A stretch of 64,000 bases of DNA from Nitrospira sp. (GTDB lineage: Bacteria; Nitrospirota; Thermodesulfovibrionia; Thermodesulfovibrionales; Dissulfurispiraceae), in contig NSJL01000012.1 of NCBI GenBank assembly GCA_002634385.1, positions 1-64,000 on the forward strand. The letters are read 5' to 3'. Position numbers and translations under genes: made by a program. Of the stretch, positions 32,446 through 41,349 are shown piece after piece. Below the pieces are notes generated by a model. The model had not been told where the DNA came from and made no database searches. It saw nothing but the letters and a program-made list of their open reading frames with translations. Numbering within the stretch: position 1 is the first letter of the stretch; each line of letters starts with the position of its first letter.

Positions 32446-34096
32446 AGCTTATTCCTAACCTCTCTGCCATAGCTTTATCATCGATACTCAGACCGTCGGA
32501 CATGCCGATGGGAAGCTCGGTGCTCCGGCCCATGGGCGCAAAGATTTTCTTCAATTCGACATCGGCCGCCTTGAACACCTCCACCACCCGCTCTGCTACC
32601 TTGTCGGGATCGAGCCTCCGGTAGAGCTTCGGATCCTGTGTGGTGATGCCCCGCGGGCACTTCCCGGTATTGCAGAGATTGCAGCGGTTGTACTCGTCTC
32701 CGAAGCAGTCCGCCGCCGCCTGCATGATGTATTTACCGATGGCTACCGCAGAGGCGCCGAGCATGATGAGGGCCGCTGCATTGGCAGCCAGGTTTCCCCT
32801 CTTACCGATGCCGCCCGCCGCGATGAGAGGCAGCTCATTCTGTTTACCCTGCTTCACGAGGTCGAGATAGCACTCCCGGATATTGGAAGCGATGGGGTGC
32901 CCCATCTTGTCCATGGAGACGTTGTACGCCGCTCCGGTGCCCCCGTCCTCGCCGTCGATACAGAGCCCTGCCGCGTACGGGTTCCGGGCGAGGTTGTTCA
33001 GTACCGCCTTGGCGGTCTTCGATCCCGAAATTTTCGGGTAGACCGGCACCCGGAAGCCCCAGGCCATGGACATGGACTGGATCATCTTCGCCACCGCCTC
33101 TTCGATGGAGTATTTCGTCTGGTGGGTGGGGGGCGATGCGAGATCGACGAACTGCGGCACGCCACGGATCTTGGCGATGAGCTTCAGTACCTTCTGGGCC
33201 ATGAGGAGGCCGCCGTCGCCCGGCTTTGCACCCTGGCCGTACTTGATCTCGATGGCCGCCGGGTCCTCCACCATATGGGGAAGGGCATGGATGATCTCGT
33301 CCCATCCGAAGTAACCGGAAGCGATCTGTATGATGAAATACTTGAGGTATTTCGACCGCAGGAGCCGCGGGGACATACCCCCCTCTCCGGAGCACATGAC
33401 AACGGGCATTCCCTCCACCTCGTTCAGGTAGGCGACGCCCATGGCAAGACCTTCCCACATGGGGGGAGAGAGCGCTCCGATAGACATGCTTCCGATCATG
33501 ATGGGAAATATCTCGCGCACCGGGGGAATGAAAGTTTTCCTTTTTGTGTCGAGCAGCAATTCCCCGTCCGAGGACACCAGCGGCAGCTCTTCCGGGGGGA
33601 GGATCCTTCCCAGGAAGGAGCGTATGCGGAACTCGTGCCTCCCCGCATCCAGCGCGGGGTCGGTGAGCATGGAAATCCTGGTGAATTTGAGTCTGTCGAG
33701 GGTGGAGAGAGAGGGATCGTTTCTCCTGCCTCCCCTTTTATATCCGTCTCCACCCTTATTCTTATAATGGAGGAACTTGTTCTGCGGGTTATATTCGGGC
33801 TCTATCGCCTCGTTGGGGCAGACCAGGCTGCAGGTGCCGCAGCCGGTACAGTACCGTTCCATGTCGTTCACCTGCTCCACCACATGGACTACCGTCCTCA
33901 CTGCGGTAGGAGTGGGGAAGGGACCTTCCGAACGCACCACCCGGCGGACCTGCACCGACGGGGCAATCGCTTTCACCGGGCAGACGGCGGTGCAGCGTCC
34001 GCACCGTGTGCACCTGTCGTCCCTCCACCGGACTATATAGGGAAACTCTCTCAGCGAGAGCTGATGGTTGTGATCTATCCTTGAAGCTGATTCCAT
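32435..34096 (-). CDS. Glutamate synthase FMN subunit with N-terminal ferredoxin domain
   Basis: 553 residues. An N-terminal 2x[4Fe-4S] ferredoxin (CTRCGRCTAVCPVKAIA, CTGCGTCSLVCPNEAIE) precedes the FMN synthase barrel (IMIGSMSIGALSPPMWEGLA, AIEIKYGQGAKPGDGGLLMA, LCIDGEDGGTGAAYN, LIAAGGIGKRGNLAANAAAL). A cysteine cluster CNLCNTGKCPRGI follows. This is the archaeal-type split glutamate synthase. The ATG at 34096 has a perfect GAGGAGGT 7 bases upstream and overlaps the preceding glutaminase gene by 22 bases, so the longer frame is not used. Confidence 0.93.
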   Translation of the reverse strand: MESASRIDHNHQLSLREFPYIVRWRDDRCTRCGRCTAVCPVKAIAPSVQVRRVVRSEGPFPTPTAVRTVVHVVEQVNDMERYCTGCGTCSLVCPNEAIEPEYNPQNKFLHYKNKGGDGYKRGGRRNDPSLSTLDRLKFTRISMLTDPALDAGRHEFRIRSFLGRILPPEELPLVSSDGELLLDTKRKTFIPPVREIFPIMIGSMSIGALSPPMWEGLAMGVAYLNEVEGMPVVMCSGEGGMSPRLLRSKYLKYFIIQIASGYFGWDEIIHALPHMVEDPAAIEIKYGQGAKPGDGGLLMAQKVLKLIAKIRGVPQFVDLASPPTHQTKYSIEEAVAKMIQSMSMAWGFRVPVYPKISGSKTAKAVLNNLARNPYAAGLCIDGEDGGTGAAYNVSMDKMGHPIASNIRECYLDLVKQGKQNELPLIAAGGIGKRGNLAANAAALIMLGASAVAIGKYIMQAAADCFGDEYNRCNLCNTGKCPRGITTQDPKLYRRLDPDKVAERVVEVFKAADVELKKIFAPMGRSTELPIGMSDGLSIDDKAMAERLGISYAC

Positions 34097-35184
34097 ACCG
34101 TTACCTCCTCTGCCTGCGGCGAAACGATCACCATATCGTATTTCATGGGGAATATGTCCTTCGACCGGTCTCTGCCGGGCACCGCGCTGTCGACGCCACA
34201 CTCCTCGGACATCAATGCATACCTGCCCTTCACCCCGCCTACCACGCCGGGGCGCAGTTTCTTGGAGTCGTGGACCATGAAGCATGACCCGTCGGGGGTG
34301 AACCCGATTACCACATTCGGGCCGTCAATACAGAGGGGGCGAAGTGACTGTTTCATGAGGGTCAGTGCCTCCCTGTCCCGCCTTCTTTCGATCTCCGACG
34401 GCTTGAGGGGGGTAATGACATCTTTATAGTAATGGAGCGGAAATCCGAGCTGCCGCACCGTATAATGGAGTATGTGGGCGAAAACCTCGCTGTCGCTGTT
34501 GTATCCCATATAGCCGGGGAACCCCCTGCCGGAAAGGAACTCCCGTATGGGAACGAAGGCCGTATTCTCGCCGTTGGTCATCGTGCAAAAACCCTGGAGG
34601 AAGAAAGGATGACAGGCGTACAGGTAAATGGCATAATTGGTGTTCTGCCTCCCCTGGGCCAGGACGACTTTTGCCTTTACTCCGTCCCTGTCGAGACCGA
34701 AGAATTCGGCCACTTCGAGGGGGTCTCCCACCTCTTTCAGCGTCAGGACGTCGGGATAGAACGAGAAGGCGAAGATCGACTCATCGGCCTCTCCCAACCG
34801 CCGCAACGACAGACGGGTGTTCATCAGGAGGTCTTCTTTCTCCCGCATCGGCTTGTTTTTGAAGGCAGAGGGGTATTCGTATGCCCGCGCAAAGTAATGC
34901 TCACGCGCGACAATACCTTTGACCGGCTTTATTTTCGGCCTCCACTCATGCTTGAGCGTAAACCCGAGCTTTTTCATGTGCTCATCCAGTCTTTTCCTGC
35001 CCTCCTTGGAGCAGATACCTGACAGGATGGGGTATTTCTTGAGCTTGGTGAATTCACCCCCGAGATCCTTGAGAGTCAGGCCGAGACCGGACCCGTCATG
35101 TCCTTCCTTCATTGTTTCGAGGGCAAGGACGGGCTCTATGGGTGAAATGTAGTCCCTTGAAGTGATTGCAGCCAGTCTACACAT
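34075..35184 (-). CDS. Glutamate synthase glutaminase subunit (class II amidotransferase)
   Basis: 369 residues, class II glutamine amidotransferase (Ntn hydrolase). After removal of Met1, Cys2 (MCRLAAITSRDYISP) is the nucleophile that frees ammonia from glutamine. Other typical pieces: GHDGSGLGLTLKDL, FAFSFYPDVLTL and TNGENTAFVPIREFL, plus LCIDGPNVVIGF. It is the first gene of the three-gene operon, overlapping the FMN subunit gene. The three encoded chains together replace the single large plus small subunits of proteobacterial GltBD. AAGAGGAA precedes the ATG. Confidence 0.9.
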   Translation of the reverse strand: MCRLAAITSRDYISPIEPVLALETMKEGHDGSGLGLTLKDLGGEFTKLKKYPILSGICSKEGRKRLDEHMKKLGFTLKHEWRPKIKPVKGIVAREHYFARAYEYPSAFKNKPMREKEDLLMNTRLSLRRLGEADESIFAFSFYPDVLTLKEVGDPLEVAEFFGLDRDGVKAKVVLAQGRQNTNYAIYLYACHPFFLQGFCTMTNGENTAFVPIREFLSGRGFPGYMGYNSDSEVFAHILHYTVRQLGFPLHYYKDVITPLKPSEIERRRDREALTLMKQSLRPLCIDGPNVVIGFTPDGSCFMVHDSKKLRPGVVGGVKGRYALMSEECGVDSAVPGRDRSKDIFPMKYDMVIVSPQAEEVTVWNQLQG

Positions 35185-35244
35185 AATCCGTTCCTCTTAT
35201 AGGTGAAATTGCCTTAACGCACTGAATCACAAGGCGTAGAGGAC

Positions 35245-35274
35245 ATTTTAAAATTTTACGGCTTTATAAGTCAA
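35245..35274 (-). promoter_or_regulatory. Sigma-70-type promoter of the glutamate synthase operon
   Basis: On the minus strand TTGACT (35274-35269), 18 bases, TAAAAT (35250-35245), about 60 bases before the glutaminase ATG. No sigma-54 signal was found here. Confidence 0.45.
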
Positions 35275-35363
35275 ACGATGAAGGTGCCTTATGATCCTCT
35301 GATCCCTTTGTTTTATTGAAAAAAACAGGGTTTCCCCTCCCTTTCTGTGGTATCCTAGGAGGT

Positions 35364-38066
35364 ATGGATATCATCACCTCCCATTTGAACGCCGATTTCG
35401 ATTCCCTCGCCTCCGCCATGGCCGCGAAGAAGCTGTATCCCGAGGCGCTGATCGTCTTTCCCGGCTCCATGGAAAAGAAGGTGCGGGACTTTGTCGATGC
35501 GTTCCAGCCCGTGGAGATCAGGAAGGTCCGGGACATCATCCCCGGGCAGGTCAGGAGGCTCATTATCGTCGATACGAAGCATCCCGACAGGATAGGACCC
35601 CTCAAGGAGTTCCTCTCCCGGCCGAATGTGAAGGTGCATATCTACGACCACCATCCCCGTACGAAGGAAGATATCCAGGGGGAACGGGAGATCGTGGAGG
35701 TCGCCGGGGCGGCATCCACTCTCTTCACCGAAATCCTCCAGAGGAAGAGGATACCGCTCACCCCCCTCGAAGCCACCATCCTCTGCCTCGGGATCTACCA
35801 GGAAACGGGATCGCTGCTCTTCACCTCGACCACACCGCGGGACCTGATGGCGGTCGCCTACCTCCTCAAGAAGGGGGCGAATCTTACCACCGTCTCGGAG
35901 TTTCTCAGGGAGGAGATGAGCAGGGAGGAGTTTTCCCTCCTGAACAAGCTCATCGAATCACTGAGAGAGATCGTTGTCCAGGGAGTACGGATAAAGACCG
36001 GGAAGGCGGTGATGGAGGGGTTCGGCGATGTGGCGCATCTCGCCCACCAGGTGATGAACATGGAGGATGCGGATGCTGTTATCCTGCTCATCGGTATGGC
36101 CGACAAGATCCTGATGGTGGCCCGCAGCAGGGTTGCGGAACTGGATGTCTCCTCCGTCCTTGCGGAGTTCGGGGGGGGAGGCCACCGCACCGCCGCCTCC
36201 GCGACCATCAAGGATCTCCCTTTCGAGATCGTGGAGGAAAAGCTGATCGCCGCCCTGAAGAAGCATGTCCACCCGGTGAAGGTGGCGGCGGATGTGATGA
36301 CGAAGCCGGTAATCGTAATCCAGTGGAACAGCAGCATCAAGGATGCCGAAGTCATGATGACCCGCTACGGGATCAATGTGCTTCCCGTGGTCAGGAATGA
36401 GAAGTACCGGGGTATTCTCTCCCGGGAGGTGGTGGAGAAGGCGCTCTTTCATGGTCTGGGAAAAAACCGCTGCGAGGACTTCGCCACCGCCGACGCCATC
36501 ACGGTCACCCAGGACAGGCCGGTATCCGAGGTGGAGAAGGACATGATCGAGCACAACCAGCGATTCGTGGCGGTCCTCGAGGGTGAAAAAGTGGTGGGGG
36601 CCATTACGAGAACGGACATCCTCCGCTCGATCTACGAGGATATGCTGAGGAGAGGACGGGTTGCTTCGAGGGATACGACGGGAGGCGAGCCGGCCAGCGG
36701 GTTCGTCAGGAACGTTGCCACCCTCCTGCGGGAGCGGATGCCCTCCCCTATCCATAAATTCCTCGTCATGGCCGGCGAGGCGGCCGATGAGCTGGGCTAC
36801 GGCGTCTACCTCGTGGGGGGGAGCGTGCGGGACCTGCTGCGGGGGGAGGAAAACCTCGATATCGATATCGTGGTGGAGGGGGACGGCATCGCTTTTGCAA
36901 AGGAAATGGGGAAGAAGCTGAACGCAAAGGTTACGGCCCACCGGAAGTTCGGCACTGCCCAGATCGTCATAAAGGAAGGGAGTTCCCTGTTCGCAAAGGA
37001 CGGCAAGGAGGGAGACGGAAGGGATTCCCCGCGTGTGTCCGGACCCCGTACGTTCAAAATCGATGTCGCCACCGCGCGGACGGAATACTACGCGTCTCCT
37101 GCCGCAATGCCCACGGTGGAAACGGCGTCCATCAAGAGGGATCTTTACCGGCGCGACTTCACTATCAATACCCTCGCCGTGCGGCTGAACAGGAAGGGCT
37201 TCGGGCAGTTGCTCGATTTCTTCGGTGCCCAGAGAGACCTGAAGGATAAGGTCATCCGGGTGCTCCACAATCTCAGCTTCGTCGAGGACCCCACCCGGGC
37301 TTTCAGGGCCATACGCTTTTCCGAGCGGTTCGGATTCAAGATCACCCGGCATACGGAGAATCTCATCAAATTCGCCATCAAGGCGAGCATCTTCGAGAAG
37401 CTTTCCGGGTCCCGTATCTATGACGAAATGATCCTTATCTTCAACGAGACCGATCCCGTCAAGGCGCTCAAGAGACTGGGCGATTACGGATTGCTGAAGG
37501 TCATCCACTCCTCCCTTACCTATTCCCCCGCGCTCGATCTTCTCCTCCACTCGGTGCACGACACCCTTACCTGGTTCGAGCTGCTCTTCCTGGAGGAGAA
37601 ATATGACAGGGGCATGCTGTATACCATGGCTCTTCTGTATCGTCTCTCCCCGGAGGAGCGGGAGGTGGCCCTGGACAGGCTGGCGGTCCCGCGCCCTCAG
37701 GGGGAAAGGATGATTACCCGGGGGCTGCAGAATGTTCCCGAGGTAGTGAGGAGACTGACGCCGGATCATCCGGTACAACTGTACTACCTTCTGGCCGGCT
37801 GCGCCATCGAGGAGATCCTCTTCAGCATGGCGCTCGCCACGGACAGCGAGAAGAAGAAAGCCATCTCTCACTATCTTCTGCATTTGAGGAGTATCAGGCC
37901 CCTGGTGAAGGGCAGCGACCTGCAGGAGATGGGGGTCCCCCAGGGGCCGGTCTATTCGGAAATCATGAAAAGGATCCATGATGAGAAGCTCATGGGCAGA
38001 TTGGCGACGAAAGAGGAGGAGCGGGAGTTCGTGCGGGAGTTCCTGCGTCCGGTTCCGCGGGAGTAG
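35364..38066 (+). CDS. DHH-DHHA1-CBS-CBS-tRNA nucleotidyltransferase/poly(A) polymerase fusion
   Basis: 900 residues. A DHH phosphoesterase domain at about 1-130 (ITSHLNADFDSLASAMAAKK, VHIYDHHP), DHHA1 at about 200-295 (GGGGHRTAASATI), two CBS domains at about 300-430, and a class II nucleotidyltransferase from about 450 (GVYLVGGSVRDLLRGEENLD, then DIVVEGD, RRDFTINTLAVRLN, FVEDPTRAFRAIRFSERFGF). The last part adds CCA or A to tRNA 3' ends. Both tRNA genes in the window lack encoded CCA, consistent with the need. This multidomain form is known in Deltaproteobacteria, Nitrospirota and Aquificota. The ATG at 35364 directly follows TAGGAGGT. Confidence 0.92.
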   Translation: MDIITSHLNADFDSLASAMAAKKLYPEALIVFPGSMEKKVRDFVDAFQPVEIRKVRDIIPGQVRRLIIVDTKHPDRIGPLKEFLSRPNVKVHIYDHHPRTKEDIQGEREIVEVAGAASTLFTEILQRKRIPLTPLEATILCLGIYQETGSLLFTSTTPRDLMAVAYLLKKGANLTTVSEFLREEMSREEFSLLNKLIESLREIVVQGVRIKTGKAVMEGFGDVAHLAHQVMNMEDADAVILLIGMADKILMVARSRVAELDVSSVLAEFGGGGHRTAASATIKDLPFEIVEEKLIAALKKHVHPVKVAADVMTKPVIVIQWNSSIKDAEVMMTRYGINVLPVVRNEKYRGILSREVVEKALFHGLGKNRCEDFATADAITVTQDRPVSEVEKDMIEHNQRFVAVLEGEKVVGAITRTDILRSIYEDMLRRGRVASRDTTGGEPASGFVRNVATLLRERMPSPIHKFLVMAGEAADELGYGVYLVGGSVRDLLRGEENLDIDIVVEGDGIAFAKEMGKKLNAKVTAHRKFGTAQIVIKEGSSLFAKDGKEGDGRDSPRVSGPRTFKIDVATARTEYYASPAAMPTVETASIKRDLYRRDFTINTLAVRLNRKGFGQLLDFFGAQRDLKDKVIRVLHNLSFVEDPTRAFRAIRFSERFGFKITRHTENLIKFAIKASIFEKLSGSRIYDEMILIFNETDPVKALKRLGDYGLLKVIHSSLTYSPALDLLLHSVHDTLTWFELLFLEEKYDRGMLYTMALLYRLSPEEREVALDRLAVPRPQGERMITRGLQNVPEVVRRLTPDHPVQLYYLLAGCAIEEILFSMALATDSEKKKAISHYLLHLRSIRPLVKGSDLQEMGVPQGPVYSEIMKRIHDEKLMGRLATKEEEREFVREFLRPVPRE

Positions 38067-38073
38067 GGCCTCT

Positions 38074-38200
38074 TCACGGGTCTTCCCGGAATAAACCGGC
38101 CAGACTCTCCTCTTCCAGGATCTCTTCCCTTCTTCCCCGGGCCACGATTTTCCCCCCTTTCATTACCATTGCGTAGGCAGATCCGGTACCTTCACCGTGT
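38074..38200 (-). pseudogene. Remnant of an ABC-transporter ATPase C terminus
   Basis: On the minus strand the frame ending at 38074 reads SAYAMVMKGGKIVARGRREE, then ILEEESLAGLFREDP and a stop. This fits the last 35-40 residues of an ABC ATP-binding subunit (the stretch after the H-loop). No Walker or signature motifs exist upstream, so only a fragment survives. The match is short and made by eye. Confidence 0.35.
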
Positions 38201-38314
38201 CCTCCGGTTGCTCAGAGAGTTTCAGAGAGTTAAAGGAGAATAAACGCTTGCTTTTTTTAGTTTGGTAATGTTTTATTATTTAAAATTATTATATTAACTG
38301 AGGAATGAGAAGAG

Positions 38315-38731
38315 ATGAAAAAAAGCATCGATCTGGGCAGAAAGGATATGCCTTTGTATCCCATCGGAATTGTCGCTGAGCTGATCGGAATCACGGAGCA
38401 GACCCTGAGGTTGTATGAAAAGCACGGATTGATCAAGCCGTCGCGGCGCAACAAGAACAGGTACTACTCCGAAAACGATGTCAAGTGGCTCACCTGTATC
38501 CGCGACCTTATCCATACGAAAAAGATAAGCATCGAAGGGATCAAGAAGCTCCTCGAGTATGCGTCCTGCTGGGAGATAAAAGACTGCCCGGAAGAGAGAA
38601 GGAGCTCGTGCACCGCTACCGTGGACAGGACGAAGCCCTGCTGGGAGCTGAGCAGGAACATCTGCAGGGAGAACGACCTCTGTGAAGAGTGTGTCGTCTA
38701 CATTGCGAACAAGATGAAGAAGACGGGATAG
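38315..38731 (+). CDS. MerR-family regulator with cysteine-rich C terminus
   Basis: 138 residues. A winged helix-turn-helix of MerR type spans about residues 14-85 (YPIGIVAELIGITEQTLRLY, NRYYSENDVKWL). Its ends resemble HspR/GlnR-like members more than metal sensors. The C-terminal 50 residues hold seven cysteines in CWEIKDCPEERRSSC and KPCWELSRNICRENDLCEEC, a repeated C-W-E arrangement that could bind Zn or an Fe-S cluster. The upstream DNA is very AT-rich (38250-38310), suitable for a promoter. Target genes are unknown; the gene stands alone between convergent and tandem neighbours. Confidence 0.85.
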   Translation: MKKSIDLGRKDMPLYPIGIVAELIGITEQTLRLYEKHGLIKPSRRNKNRYYSENDVKWLTCIRDLIHTKKISIEGIKKLLEYASCWEIKDCPEERRSSCTATVDRTKPCWELSRNICRENDLCEECVVYIANKMKKTG

Positions 38732-38789
38732 GCTAGTGGTAAGTCACGGAGGTATTCCTTTTTAAGACCCTTCATCAAATCCCTCCTGC

Positions 38790-38810
38790 CCTCCCTTTTC
38801 CAAAGGGAGG
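38790..38810. terminator. Bidirectional hairpin between merR-type gene and PBP1A
   Basis: CCTCCCTTT (38790-38798) with AAAGGGAGG (38802-38810), a perfect 9-bp stem with a 3-base loop. With flanking AATCCCTCCTGCC and GAATTCTC it also looks like a copy of a dispersed CCCTCC...GGGAGG repeat. Confidence 0.6.
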
Positions 38811-38877
38811 AATTCTCTTTCCCAAATTTCAACTATGACTGACCACCAGGGGGTAAGAGAGGGTTCTGAAATAGCTC

Positions 38878-41166
38878 CTAATCATAATCTGTCTGAATGA
38901 TCTCTTTGACCACTCTCCCTGCGGAAGGACTGTATTCCGTAGGCTGCGTCCCCTCCCGGAAATACTCGTACACTGCCGAGGAGTCATCCACGGAGAGAAG
39001 GCCGGTCACCGGATCGATGGATACCTGAATGATGCCTTCCGGCAGGGGAAAAGGCTCCGGGGGGATGCCGGCAAGGGTGTTCCTCATGAAGTGGGCCCAG
39101 ATGGGGGCCGCGGCCCTCCCTCCCACCTCTCCCCGTCCGAGGGATTTCCTCATGTCGTCGAAGCCGACCCATACACACCCCACGAGCTGGGGGGTATATC
39201 CGATGAACCATGCATCCTTGTAGTCGTTGCTGGTGCCGGTCTTTCCCGCTGCGGGCCTGCCGATAGTGGCTCTCATGCCGGTACCGTAATTGATGACATC
39301 CTCCATCATGGACGTGATGAGGAAGGAGGTCTGGGGAGAGACCACCTCAATGCCCTCCGGCTCATTATTTTCGAGGAGTCTGCCCTTGGCGTCGGTGACG
39401 TATTTGACGGCGATGGGCGTCATCCGCGTGCCGCCGTTCGCAAAGGTGGAGTAGGTCACCGCCATTTCGAGGGGGGTGATGCTGATGGACCCCAGTGCGA
39501 TGGTGAGCTCCCGGGGCATATCGGTTTCGATCCCCACATCCCGGACAAAGGAAATGATGTTGTCGATACCCACGTTTTCCACCAGCTTGATGGTTACCAC
39601 ATTTCTCGAATAGGCGAGGGCCTCCCGCAACCGGGTAGGGCCATAGTATTTATGGTCATAGTTCTCGGGCTTCCATTCCCCGTTCGTACCCCCGGGATAG
39701 GACACCGGCGCGTCGTCGATAATACTCGCAGGAGTGAAGTTGCGCTCCAGCGCCGCGGCGAAAATGAGGGGCTTGAAAGAGGAGCCCGGCTGGCGCTTCG
39801 CGTAGAGAGCCCTGTTATATTCGCTTTTGGTAAAGCTGTAGCCGCCGACAAGAGCACGGATATAGCCCGTCTCCGGTTCCACCGCGGCCAGGGCGCCTTC
39901 CACTTCGGGTTCCTGTTCGAGGCTGAAGGAAACATTCTTGCCGGATACGGCCTTCACCCTTACCCATATGATATCCCCGCGGACCAGGATATCCGTAAGC
40001 TTGAAATGCTTCGGGGATTGCGCTTTTTTCGCATTTTTTGTGATGTTGTTGCTCGCCCATTGGGCATCGGCCAGGGACAGTTTCCCGGTGAGACCCCGGG
40101 CCTTAATCGCCGCTTCGGTGGGGCTGACCGAAAGAACGACGCCGGTGGAAATGTCTCCGGGAGACGCGGTGAAGGAGACCCGCTGGCCGCTGCCCGAATC
40201 CTCTTTTATTTCATCCTTATGGCCTATGGGTCCTCGCCACCCGCGGCGTTTGTCGATGTCCCGCAGTCCTTCCTGTAATGCCCTCTGAGCGGCTGCCTGG
40301 GCGTTCCTGTTGAGGGCGGTGTGCACTTTCAGGTCGCCCTTGTAGACCATTTCGACCCCGTATTTCTGCTCCAGCTGCTGCCGTATGTATTCGAGAAAAT
40401 AGTTGTTGGTTTCAGTGCCCGCCCTCAGGGACGAGAGGGCGATGGCCGCTGTCTTCGCCACGTTCCTCTCCGAAGGCTTGATATACCCCTCTTCTTCCAT
40501 CCGGACAAGGACGATTTCCTGCCGTTCCTTCGCCCGCACGAGGTCGTTGTAAGGTGAGTACGTGGTAGGCGCCTTTACCAATCCCGCAAGCATGGCCGCT
40601 TCGGGAAGGGTGAGCTGCCCTACGGACTTGCCGAAATAGGTGCGGGCCGCCATTTCCACCCCGTACGCGCCGTGTCCGAAATAGACCTTGTTAAGGTAGA
40701 GCTCGAGAATTTCCTTCTTGGTGAGCTCTTTCTCCAGTTTCATGGCGAGCTGGGCCTCCCTGAGCTTTCTCTGGATGGTCTTTTCGGGAGAGAGAAAGAC
40801 GATCTTCGCCAACTGCTGGGTGATGGTGCTCCCCCCCTCCTTGAGGCTTGCATGCATGATATCTTTCACGAGGGCGCGGGCGATGCCGATGTAATCGATT
40901 CCCTTATGCTGCCAGAAACGGGAATCCTCCACCGCGACAATGGCGTTTTTCATGGGGGCGGGAATCCTCTCCAGCGGGACGAAAATCCCCTTTTCGATCT
41001 TGAATTCGCCGATAAGGGTGTCGTCGTCCGCATACACTTTTGTCCCTTCCGTGGCGCGGTACTTTTTCAGCTCCGCTATGGAGGGGACGCCGGTGGCGAG
41101 GGCGAGGTATCCGCCGGTGATAAGCCCAAAGGCGAGGACAAATACAATAAGCAATGGAAAACGCAT
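38878..41166 (-). CDS. mrcA: Penicillin-binding protein 1A (bifunctional peptidoglycan synthase)
   Basis: 762 residues. A signal-anchor helix (FPLLIVFVLAFGLITGGYLA), then a GT51 glycosyltransferase domain at about 50-230 (AIVAVEDSRFWQHKGIDYIG with the catalytic Glu, GGSTITQQLAK, KILELYLN-type helix). The transpeptidase domain at about 390-720 has the serine in PGSSFKPL, SRN as the second motif and KTGTSN as the third. It builds and cross-links peptidoglycan in the periplasm. An OB-like insert at about 300-390 is usual for PBP1A. It is divergent from the alpha-2-macroglobulin gene. Confidence 0.95.
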   Translation of the reverse strand: MRFPLLIVFVLAFGLITGGYLALATGVPSIAELKKYRATEGTKVYADDDTLIGEFKIEKGIFVPLERIPAPMKNAIVAVEDSRFWQHKGIDYIGIARALVKDIMHASLKEGGSTITQQLAKIVFLSPEKTIQRKLREAQLAMKLEKELTKKEILELYLNKVYFGHGAYGVEMAARTYFGKSVGQLTLPEAAMLAGLVKAPTTYSPYNDLVRAKERQEIVLVRMEEEGYIKPSERNVAKTAAIALSSLRAGTETNNYFLEYIRQQLEQKYGVEMVYKGDLKVHTALNRNAQAAAQRALQEGLRDIDKRRGWRGPIGHKDEIKEDSGSGQRVSFTASPGDISTGVVLSVSPTEAAIKARGLTGKLSLADAQWASNNITKNAKKAQSPKHFKLTDILVRGDIIWVRVKAVSGKNVSFSLEQEPEVEGALAAVEPETGYIRALVGGYSFTKSEYNRALYAKRQPGSSFKPLIFAAALERNFTPASIIDDAPVSYPGGTNGEWKPENYDHKYYGPTRLREALAYSRNVVTIKLVENVGIDNIISFVRDVGIETDMPRELTIALGSISITPLEMAVTYSTFANGGTRMTPIAVKYVTDAKGRLLENNEPEGIEVVSPQTSFLITSMMEDVINYGTGMRATIGRPAAGKTGTSNDYKDAWFIGYTPQLVGCVWVGFDDMRKSLGRGEVGGRAAAPIWAHFMRNTLAGIPPEPFPLPEGIIQVSIDPVTGLLSVDDSSAVYEYFREGTQPTEYSPSAGRVVKEIIQTDYD

Positions 41167-41272
41167 TTATAAATTATAAAGGGACATACCGGAATATTAC
41201 AACCGGCGCAGGGGATGTGACCGTGCGGGTGTGATTAAAAGTGAGGGCAAATACCCTGACCGTACAATGTCC

Positions 41273-41301
41273 TTGACAAGGAGGGCATGATGCGCTACTC
41301 T
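41273..41301 (+). promoter_or_regulatory. Possible promoter of the alpha-2-macroglobulin gene
   Basis: TTGACA (41273-41278), 17 bases, TACTCT (41296-41301). The -35 box is perfect, the -10 weak. Transcription would begin near 41308, 42 bases before the ATG. Confidence 0.4.
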
Positions 41302-41349
41302 TCGAGGAGTCCGGCAGGGCTCGGGAGGGAACCGGAGCAGGAGGGGCCA

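Noticed and set aside
35958-37979. Long open frame antisense to the DHH-CBS-CCA gene
   Set aside because: Shadow frame of a GC-rich gene; the opposite strand has full domain matches and a ribosome site.
39091-40278. 395-codon frame opposite PBP1A
   Set aside because: Antisense shadow of a well-conserved gene.
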